Part shown: positions 1-9,900 of the stretch, piece after piece
Position numbering within the stretch: the stretch's first letter is position 1
Layout: each line of letters starts with the position of its first letter
Assembly: GCA_963556145.1 (NCBI GenBank)
Contig: OY744461.1
Coordinates: 1,240,001 to 1,304,000 of the forward strand
Direction of reading: 5' to 3'
Length of the DNA: 64,000 nt
From: Hygrocybe punicea
Taxonomy: Eukaryota; Basidiomycota; Agaricomycetes; Agaricales; Hygrophoraceae
Notes under the pieces: generated by a model
Seen by the model: only the letters and a program-made list of their open reading frames with translations
Told to the model about the DNA's origin: nothing
Database searches by the model: none
Program-made: the position numbers and the translations under genes

Positions 1-17
1 AGTCAGGGTGCTTATAG

Positions 18-1821
18 ATTTTCAGATATGCCAACTCCGACTACGTTCTCGTCTTAGCCCTGCGGGAAATGAAGCTATTGCCCTGGCTTACTTATGACAT
101 CGAGTGCCAACACAGTATCAATTGCACAGCCCGGTTCTTAAAATGGTTCCCAGATCTCATTCCAGTACTTGAACGAATGCAGGGATGTATTCCAAAAGCC
201 CACCTTCGGAACCATAAGGACGACTGTCAGTATCGATTCTCTTTCAATTATACTGAAGGTGTTGGGCGGACTTGTGGGGAAGTTATCGAGACATTTTGGG
301 TCGAGGAGAATCAGATATCGGGAAGTACGAAGCACCAGAATGATGGACACCGCCATGATAATCTTGACGACTACAATAATTTCTGGAATTGGGAAAAATC
401 CATAAAGATGCGTAAGTATTCCTAGTGATTCTATCATGACTATTCGAAGGCTAATTGAGCCATTCACTTAGCACATTCCCTCTATTGTCAGTACACTAAC
501 AATCTTCCAATATTGAAGAAGGCAATGCAACAGTTTGATGCACTTTGTGCGCGCTATGGTCTAGAACTAGTGTCTCGGTGGGAGGCCATGGATACGAAAC
601 CTCGGTTGGAAAATGGTCATTGGGTTAGCGTATTTTGCTCAAAGTATGTCAGCAAAGGTAAGAGACCTTTGATCTTTCAGAAATGATGCACTCACAACCA
701 TGCCAGCACCTCCCACACAGGGCCATGTTTTCCAAGACCTTTGCCAGCAAGAGTACATTGCTGAGCTTTCTGGCTGAAGCAAAGGAACTGGAGTTGCACA
801 ATTTATCAATACAGGACTGCGGATCGAAGCCAAGCAGTGAGTATTTCAAAACAATCTAATTTATTGCGAAATTCATATGCATATCCAGGTTGTGAATCAG
901 GAAGCTATCCCAGGTTACAGATAAATCTGATACCAAAGAGCGAACGCTAACAGCTGGATGTGCCAAACTACAACGTGATATAAAAAAAGTGGCGGGAATT
1001 CCAACACAAGCAGTATCCCCAATTACGTGACCTAATCCCGCTGGTCGAGATGTTGGCTCCGGAGGACAATAGTCTTTTGTTGCCATCAGCACTGCCACGA
1101 GAATCGAGAACACGCCTCCAGCTATCCGAACTTGCTGTAATCGAATATGCTCTTCGTGAAGGGCAAGCACACGATGCACTCAATCACATACGCGATGCTG
1201 TGAAGCGCTATAATTGCAATGTGGCTTACAAGCAGGCATTTGTGCATGGTCAAGGGCCTGCCATGCATGCTAAAGACTTTCTCCAGAGTCTGGCCCGTGA
1301 CAAGGTGTCAGCAGCTGATAAGTATCGTAACACTCGGCAGGCGCTTCTCGCCCTCGGACTTTCTCTGGATGATGCTACATTCCAACCCCTTCATAACAGT
1401 GAACTGTGGATGAAAGATATCAATGAACCACATGCATTCGGGACTGGTCACATACAGAACCCATGGTTCTGGTTTGTTGGACGGCCAAATGGGATGTTGG
1501 AAGCGGAGGATGCTGATTGGAGCTTAGAAGGTGTGTTTTATTATTATTTTTGTCTGCCCGTGGTTTCTAATTAGTGTTGTATTAGTGGAGCGGGTGCAGT
1601 GGTTCCGTGACCGTGCAGCTCGTGACAGATTGTTGGAGGAGAAAGAGATTTTGGAGGAGGAGTTCAAGCGGACTTGAGAAAGAAATTTCCGAATGGCCGA
1701 CATTTGGCTGAAGCTCTCAAGGAGCATGGTCATAGAACGCCCAGGGGCTGTGTCATATGCATTAAAGACTTCGGGCATGTATTTGGCACTGGCTCAGGAC
1801 TGTGTCGAGTTCCACAAATGA
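18..1821 (+). pseudogene. KDZ transposase fragment (KDZ-1), catalytic core to C-terminus, decayed
   Basis: DDE-type transposase of the KDZ superfamily, which would cut and paste its own element. The first exon, from about 18 after an acceptor TAG, reads as family motifs ANSDYVLVLAL, YDIECQ, IPKAHLRNHKDDCQYRFS, then GRTCGEVIE and HRHDNLDDYNNFWNW. Introns are visible at 412-471, about 658-706, about 838-889 and 1531-1585. The next long open exon (about 1050-1530) holds the C-terminal LPRESR and LREGQAHDALNHIRDAV stretch, and after the last intron comes VQWFRDRAARDR. Two in-frame TGA codons (1675-1677, 1819-1821) break this last exon. The N-terminal half lies outside the window. Family call is firm; the exact exon structure between 840 and 1050 is not. 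Confidence 0.8.
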
Positions 1822-1859
1822 GCTCAGGCTAAGGTAAAGACCCACAGATTTTAATCCAA

Positions 1860-2060
1860 ATCTCAGGCATTGTTGGATTGGATTGGATTGCGCTGCCACA
1901 TGGACAGATAGGATAGGATAAGATGATACCAAACTCAGATTGATGGTGTGTATGATTGGATAAGGTAGGATAGGTTAGATTCTGTAGGATAATCCTAAAA
2001 GTTGTAGGATTGCTTGTATATACTCAAGGCTAAGATAATCCTAGAATATCTTAAAAATAA
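1860..2060. repeat. Degenerate GGATA/GGATT-rich low-complexity tract
   Basis: Short degenerate repeats such as GATTGGATTGGATTG and GATAGGATAGGATAAG run through this stretch behind KDZ-1. Units are 5-6 bp and irregular. It lies internally between KDZ fragments, so a telomere origin is not supported. The rest of 1822-2506 shows no gene that can be supported. Confidence 0.5.
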
Positions 2061-3208
2061 GGCTATGATAATCTTACCAGCTGAAATGTTTGGTTTTGAG
2101 ACATTTGCATTACACATCTGATTTGCACTTCTAATCCTATAATAGTAGTAACATGACCAGGTACCCTAACCTCTTACTAATTAGGCAGCTTCATCTAAGT
2201 AGCTGTTGTCTGGCATTCAGTTCAGTGTTCAGCTGTTGACTTATCCCAACCAACACTCCTCTCCACCAAGATAATGGCCAACCCATTATCTATAGATTAG
2301 ATATTCCCATTTCCTTTTTTGCACTAGTCAGTAATGTGTCTCAGTGTTGTCAGGCTGCCATCTGGCTACCGTGCCCATCATTGCTGCTTACATCATCATC
2401 CTCACACTGCCGCTTTGAGCTCATCATTGACAATGATGAGCTCATGTATCTCCTTCATTTCTTCTTGTATTTCTTAGTTTCTTTTTGTAACCACAAACCA
2501 ATGTCATTATGCAACACGATCCATGAAATCATCAAAGCGGAGGACCTCCTCACACAGACCATCATCTTCATCAACCAAGATTTCGGGTTTGTCCTCAACA
2601 TTTCCCAGAGTATCCACAATGATGTTTTCCTGTTGTCCCATGATAGGGATATAAGGTCCAGGGCCTGAGTAACCTTTCAATCGATAGATAGCTGCAAGGT
2701 ACATGCAGTGTTTTTTGTTGACACGGTGATGTTCATTAAAGAGGCAATGTATCTCTGCTGCAATCAGTGGATCAGAGTTCTCTAGCTGGTGTGATGCCGA
2801 GATCAGAGTGCGATCTTCATCATGAATCCATGCATCAAGTCAATGGATTTCAATGTTGAGTTGATGTATCTCCCCGTGAGCTCTGATAATCTTGAAATAT
2901 TTGGCTGCTACTTCCTGATTAGCAGGGACTGACCACAGCTTTTGAAGGATTTCCATTTGAGAATGCTTCAGCAACTCAAAATTGCCAAGCAAACTATACG
3001 ATGCTATATTTGCATAATCAAGGGTTGACCACAGGGGATCTTGCAAGAGAGCCATTGTGTTGTAGTTGTATCTGTAAATTTCGTAAGTAATGATGTAAAA
3101 GAAAGAAAACAACTTACCTTTAGCAGAGACCAGCTTCGTACTGGTCTCTGCCCTGTCGTTCAATGCATCACGTTCAACTTGAATGCGACACATCACTTGT
3201 GTGACCTG

Positions 3209-3334
3209 TAGTCATGGGTTACCCATCGTGGGTATGAGTACAGCCATGGGTCACAAAAGTGTGACCTGGACCTGGACCTGTGGCTAAACCCATGGCAAAA
3301 CCCACGGGCTTACCCATACCCATGCCATTCACTA
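3209..3334. mobile_element. Degenerate MITE of the ACCCGT-rich TAGT...ACTA family
   Basis: Begins TAGTCATGGGTTACCC and ends CCATGCCATTCACTA, related to the better copy at 3664-3766. Flanking 8-mers do not match, so the original insertion has been rearranged. It occupies the site where the KDZ-2 catalytic core is missing. Confidence 0.45.
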
Positions 3335-3663
3335 ATTGGCAGCCATCCAATTGTTGGTACAAACTGTTTTCTGGTTGCCGATAGGGAGCGGAGCATCAGT
3401 CTTGGTGCCTGGCTGAGTCCGGATGTCATCCTTAAAAAGGTCCACCTTATCAGGATGAATGAGGTAGTTACTGATGAAGATATGTTCATCAGCATGGCCA
3501 GAACCATCAACACGTTTCATGGAATTATTTCTATCCATTGCATGTAGGTGTGATGGGATGAGTTCCGGTTCATCAGGAAGCTAGAAGGTATGTTAGGACT
3601 AGCGAGATGTCGAGCCACTGGAGTGAATAAGTACCTTATAACCACACAGCGGACATGCATGAC

Positions 3664-3766
3664 TAGTAAATGGCATGGGTAACCCGTGGGTATTGGCACT
3701 GTACCCATACCTGCGGCTACCCTTACCTGTGACCCGTGCAGGTCGCCATACCCGTGCCATTCACTA
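3664..3766. mobile_element. 103 bp hAT-like MITE with 8 bp target duplication
   Basis: Terminal inverted repeats TAGTAAATGGCATGGGTA and, from the other end, TAGTGAATGGCACGGGTA bound the element. It is flanked by TGCATGAC (3656-3663) and TGCATGAT (3767-3774), a 7/8 match. Removing the element and one duplicate joins HIYHA to CPLCGYK of KDZ-2, so the insertion is proven by its host. TAGNG ends with 8 bp duplications are typical of hAT. Confidence 0.75.
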
Positions 3767-3914
3767 TGCATGATAAATATGCCAACCCACACCATGGCCA
3801 AGTGCTTCATTAACCTTTCCCTGAACATGCTGGAGGATGTCGAGATAGGCATCAAATGCCACAGCAAACTGGTCACACAGGGACTGATAATATATGATCT
3901 AGAGGAACTTTTAA

Positions 3915-3950
3915 CTAGTGGGGTGTGGGCCATTGCTTTGCATGGCATGT
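3915..3950 (-). other. Helitron-1 3' terminus: hairpin plus CTAG
   Basis: On the minus strand GCCATGC, a loop AAA and GCAATGGC (one bulged A) form a stem, followed by CCACACCCCA and CTAG, then host T. Helitrons end in a hairpin about ten bases before CTRR and insert between A and T. It also lies just downstream of the helicase stop codon. Confidence 0.65.
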
Positions 3951-3983
3951 TACTCATCCCTTCTTTTAGCAAGAGAACACATA

Positions 3984-6900
3984 TTAAGATTGAGCATATA
4001 TAAACAGTACAGCATTATTACCATTACATGACAATAAATTAATATTTGAAAAGTCATCTATATCACCTTCATTAATACAAATTGATCTGGTTGATATACC
4101 ATCATGAAACCATACCATACTGTTGATGAATATGCGGGCAGTAAAATGTGCATCACCAAAGTACACAATTCCTCTCAATGTGTAAGCAGTGGATATGTCA
4201 TCAATTGACAAGTTTATAACTTGACTAATTATTAAATTCTCAATAGAGTCAACTGTAAACATGATTAGAGGTGGAATTTTGTTAAATGCAATAAATTTAG
4301 TAATCTCTCCCCAACACAATTGACATTTGTGCCATTGTCTATTAACTATGATTTGAGCAAGACATGTTGAGATTGTTCCAGAAAATGAATATGAACAATG
4401 AAAGATGGCGTCACATCTATCATTTTCCAGAATGGTTATGTTTTCACAATTCATACATTTAAGACAAGTTGAAGTCATTGGTTCATTTGCTTTCATTATA
4501 TAATGGGCCAAATCACTTATGGCAATGCCAACTTGACCATAAGGAAATATTTCGGGTTTATCTTGATGCAATAAATGTCTGATTGTATTTCTAACTGTTT
4601 CTAAATCTGTTGTGTGATTCTTGGATCGTTTGAATCCTAAGCTCAAAATCTTTAATATTTCATTGATGCTATTGAATCTTTTTTTCCAACTTGATGGATC
4701 TTCATTCCATATTGCTAGTAATATTGTAAAGAGTGAATCATAAGCACAGCTCCAATCTTCCGCATCCCATATAAACCCTTTTGGTTCATTTAATTCAATA
4801 GTACTTGTTTTTCGTCTTTTTTTCACTATGGAAGATGAACTTACAACTTGTTGTAATTTTCGTTTTTTATTTTGCAATACATTGGCCGTCGAATTTTTAT
4901 GAGTGACAGTGATTGGAACAGTTCCTTTTGCAGGAACAAAGTTGAGGTTTCTGAAATCTGCCTTTTGATTTTTGTTCATATGTTTAATTAATTGCCATGG
5001 AGAGGGCTGTGTTGTGTATTGATTTAGTTGCTCCGTGGCTTTCCATGCGATAGCATGATGAATGTTTTTTGGAATATATGACTTTCCTTTCCATTTTCTA
5101 AATTGATCAATGATAGAATTTCGCTGATCTCCCTTGACATGGTCTGGTAAGAGTCCTTGATATTTCAGTTTGGTAATCTCATCAAGCAGTTCTAATTCTC
5201 TGAATTCCTGCCTGAGATATCCAGAAGCACCCCCAGTAATTACTTTAGGATCAAAGCCTTGCATGATGATAGTTCCTGCTGCAGAAGCACTTCTTGATAA
5301 GCAAGTATAATAGGATTGGTGGTTTCTACAACTACTGAGGTCAACTACATTGTTAGGACGAGTACGTCCTTGACATGCATAATCAGTCATTGCAAAATTA
5401 GGTAGTACCAACACTTGTTCTCTTGACAAAGATATCACATCATCATTGGGTAATGAGCACATGGTGGAAGTGACATGTTTTGTAATCGGCACAACATTTT
5501 CAGGAAGTCCTTCTATGTTAATTTTTTTTGGAGGATTCAATAATCTGACAAATAAAGTGTCCAGTACAGTTTGTTGCTCAGGACCTATTGCACTCTGCCA
5601 ACCCACAACTATGCCCTCTGCTCCTTTGGTAATGTAGCACTCTGTTGCATCATTGTTCCTCAGCATCACTGGCATGCCTACACATAAGTCCAATCTTCCT
5701 GGTATATGATCAGAGGATGATGCATGTGGTTGGCTCCAAAGTAGCTTTTGGAGTGAAGGTTCCAATATCTTTGTGTGTCGAATAGGATCCAAAATTGTTG
5801 ACATGTGATGAGATTTTCTTTTGCTATTGGAACTAGTAGGATCATTCCATCTGTCTATGGAATAGAATGATGTTAATGGTCTCCTATTTTCAGCAGCAAA
5901 ACGTTGAATACCAAGTTCATTGATTTTGTCTTTTTGTGCATTCAATGCAGTTATAACTGACACATTCCTGAATTTCTTTTGGGCTAATTTTGGATCATTT
6001 GGACCTTTTCCTGCAACACGAGTACGAAGAAATGCAATATCTTTGGGAGTACATGCTTTGTATCTCATGTTTTCCAAAGCAAGCCTCAGTTGGACATCTT
6101 CTTCTGACTGATTGGTTTGTCTCATATTTTCACGTAATATAACAACTGTTGTTATTTGATGCCAAAGAGCTTTGCCTATAGCCGCTTCCTGATTTGCTAT
6201 AGTTTGACTGGAATTGATTTGGACACCAACGGTTCCAGAGTATAAAGGAGCACCACTCATAGCTGGTGGAAGTTGGCCAAAATCTCCTGCAAATATCATA
6301 TTAATGCCACCAAAGGGTTCATCATAAACACCACGTGCTTTTGCACACTGAGCACTGATTTTATACATATCTCTGCAAGATAACATTGACACCTCATCAA
6401 TGAAAATGTAATCCACACCATCAAGATTGGCACGTACTTGTGCAAGGGAACGAGATGATCCTCCCTGATTAATTCCAAGAATGGAGTGATATGTGGATCC
6501 ATTTACAAGGGCAGCAGCACCACCGGTTGGTGCAAGAACCACAAATCGATGATTTTCGTTGTGTTTACCAAAAAAACTAGTCAATGCTTTGATGACTTGT
6601 GATTTCCCTGTGCCTGCCATCCCACCAAGATACATGCATAGCTTATCAGAACCGTTAATCAAGGTAGAGTGATTCGCAATGATATGAAATGCTCTCTTTT
6701 GGTCAGTGTTCAACTTGTAATCATTGATAGTTACATCAATAAGATGACGATCAGCTCTGTTTGCAGGAATAAACATATGGTTGATGTATGCTGCATCCAC
6801 TATCTTGACATCATTATATTGAAAATTTCCCAATTTATTTATGGTTGCTGTGTTTGTTGGTAAATTTTTATTTCTGTCATCGATGATTTCCTTTTTCTTT

Positions 6901-9900
6901 GCAAGGACTGCAGTTCTCCACAATTTTGCTGATTGTACTACAGGTGGTTCTATAGGTATCAACGGTCCTATATCTGGGGTACCATCAATACAATCATCGA
7001 GCCACCCTGACCTTTTCAAAGTTCTTTCAGCTATCAGCATTTGATCTTTCCTTTTTTGTCCTTTTTGACCAAGTTTCAGGAGTATTTCCGTGTCATTATT
7101 GTCTTCATCAATATTGTTGTTGAAGTCGTCGCCATTAAATGCAAATTCAGCATTGTGCATGTCATCCAGTTCATCAAGACCATTTGAGGTCGCCCATGAA
7201 TACCTTATATTTGCAGTATTATTCTTCTGACGTTTAGCAGAGAAATCATCTCTTGCATCCAAACATTCATACCGCAGACCAAAGTATTTCATGATCTCTA
7301 GTTCTCTTTTAGAAAACTCGTGGTCTATAAAAGCATTATCCCATGTTTGTAATTTACTTTTGAGTTCTTTGCCACTTCTCCATGGCTTGAAAAACGTTAA
7401 CATTGTACAACAATAATATTCTCGATCACCACGGTCAGCCCTTGGCAAAGTGTTCGGAATAAAATTAGGAACTATGAAAGGATCATTCCCTTTCATTTTG
7501 GCATGGTGGGTAAGATATTGTGGATGATTGGAATGTAAAGTATAATCATTTTCAAATTTTGTCAATTTATTAAGATCAACTTCATTTGTTTTATCAGCTA
7601 TTTCTGTGCCTGCATGTCTATTCAAACTATCAGGTTTTGGAATTTCATCTATCTCCATGAGTATATCATTATCAACGACATCAGACAAGTTGTCATCACT
7701 GGAATAGTCAACATTAGTAGGTTCAGTGCAAGAGTCAGACAAATCATCACAGCCTAGATTGTCAAAAATTTGGTTTTGCACTGGTTCTTTTCTGGCCCTT
7801 TTGGTCTTTGTTTTGGTGCGTCTTTTCTTTGGTTCCATAGTGGCAAGACGTATCCAGTCATACAGTGATACATTATCATACAAGGCGGGTCTGAACATAT
7901 AATTATTTACTTTGGAAAGTCCAATGTATGCGCCATTATTCTTACCAATAACAACCTTTTGTGCATTATTTTGGTCTTCACATATATTAGGAATTTCTTC
8001 ATCAGACCATGCACTGATAACCTCTTTAACATAAGATCTCCAAAAGAATGGCACGAATTTATGACTGGTGTAGTGATCAGGATTTCCAAGGACATATAAT
8101 GAAGCCATTGGAGCACCAATTTCCATTTTGGAGGTGAGTGAATTGACTATTTGTGTAAACAGCTTTCTGACTTTGTCTTTTCTTTTCAGGTCGCCACCAA
8201 TCATTTCGGAATTCTTATCAAAAATACTTTTTATCACTTCAAAAATGCTATAGGTCTTCAAGGAGAATTTTGTAATATAATCTGTTATGTATGCAACTAT
8301 GGCCTTTATAGCAGTACCTGATAATAAGCTGGTCACATCAGAATTGCATCGTAGCATATATGTAACTTCAGGTGTCACCGTGTTCATCCAAGGTTCACCA
8401 TGCTTGAGGTTGAGAGCACCAGTATTAGGTTCTACAAAGGTTTGTTGAAAGATATCACGGGGAAATCGTCGTTTACATTCACCTTTTGAATTAAGACAGT
8501 ATGGCTTTTTTTTGCCATCATGCCTGTTATGTACATTTAATCGCAATAAAAGATCATCTACAACATCTTGAAACCTTTGCCACCATGTTGATCTTTTGTT
8601 GTGATATTGACAATTCATGGAACAATTATATGATGGTGGATCTGGCATGACACATGTTGGTGGTTGATATTCAGGTTTCGACATTGTCTGTTCCATTTTC
8701 TGTGATACCTCATCTTTAGAACCTGTCATGAATTGTCCTACACACAAACTTTCCAAATATTCCACTAATCTTTTCTGAAAGTCAGAATTTTCACCCATAA
8801 TTTTGTCACGTATTTCCTGAGGTGTAAGGCATCCCTTTATCCACAACAGCATATGAAGATGCAAGGTAAGACGTCCTTGTTCCTCTACCGTTGCATAATA
8901 ACCTGATGTGTTTCCATACAGGCCAGGATGAGATTCATTTATTCCTAATATATGTTTGATGAACATTTCAGTAGTAAAGTGAAAAAAGCGGGCTCCAGCA
9001 ACTGGATTGTTTGCAATTAGTTTGTAACAATCCTGGGGTAGACGTAGTTTAGGATAAAACCTTTCTTTGTTGTCAGCATAATATAAGCATAGTGGGTGAT
9101 TGATGTCTGCAGGTGCAAAAGTGATAAACCAAGTCGGAGCACCAATATAGGATATCAGAGACCAAATCTCATTTCGCATGTATTTCTTGTTAGTAATTGA
9201 ACCTTTGACCTGACCAGCTACGTGATCCAGATCAGAAATGAGTTTATAGCATGCTTTCTCTTCCGATGTATCTGGTTTGACTCTATCACCTCTAGATAAT
9301 CTCTTAGAGAGGTCATCCAAAACAGCTGTATTGATATTCATCAGGCGATCTGCAATATCGTTGAAATTATGTTTATTAGTCAACAAATATCCTCCAGTTG
9401 TACTGTCCTTGATTTGTTCTTGATTGAATGCAATCAATGGAAAATAGGGATCGGTTTGAAATCTTTTGTCATGGTACATCAGGAGATGTCTTTTGTGCAT
9501 CATATCACTGATGCTTAAAACATCATTGTCTATGCTGCTAATACCACCCAAGCCATATGGAAATAGGCAGGGAAACATCATAGGATATAACTGAGGATTA
9601 TTAAAGAACGATTCTGGATTTCTAGCATGGCTTATGGCAAGAACACCACCATGGTCATCTATCAAGTGCTTGGTCGCTCTAGCTATTAATGCCTTTGGAC
9701 TTGTAATATCTAGATTTTCGCCAGTTACTCCACTAACAACAAAGGGACAAGGCCCATCTTCCACACCATCTTCCACTTCATTGTCAAATGCACTAGTGGC
9801 TTCTGGTTCCTTATTTGTGTCTGCTGGTCGATATGCAACCACAACAGGAATTCCATGATCTGGATATTGTGCTAGATTTTCATAGGAGATATCTAAATCA

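Larger units (their letters stand above)
2507..3914 (-). pseudogene. KDZ transposase (KDZ-2), internally deleted, hit by two MITEs and Helitron-1
   Basis: Reading the minus strand from 3914 down gives YYQSLCDQFAVAFDAYLDIL and GWHIYHACPLCGYK, which is interrupted by a MITE. Then, after an intron, come MDRNNSMKRV, GHADEH and VCTNNWMAAN, typical of the KDZ region just before the catalytic core. At that point a second MITE-like sequence (3209-3334) sits where the core should be. Reading resumes with the C-terminal part: SAYSLLG-like NIASYSLLGNFELLK, WSVPANQE, EIHQLNIEIH, YRLKGYSGPGPYIP, ending FDDFMDRVA. An intron lies at about 3073-3118. One in-frame TGA (2840-2842) replaces the Arg expected after NIEIH. 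The DDE core is missing, so this copy cannot be active. Confidence 0.78.

Noticed and set aside
1860..2060. GGATA repeats as an internal telomere remnant
   Set aside because: Units are irregular and un-telomere-like (fungal telomeres are TTAGGG), and the tract lies between transposon relics.
3984..4760. OTU-type protease for the Helitron-1 tail
   Set aside because: The spacing of Cys to His (about 200 residues), CxxC pairs between them and the HFTAR plus WFHDG arrangement fit USP better than OTU; kept as inference only.
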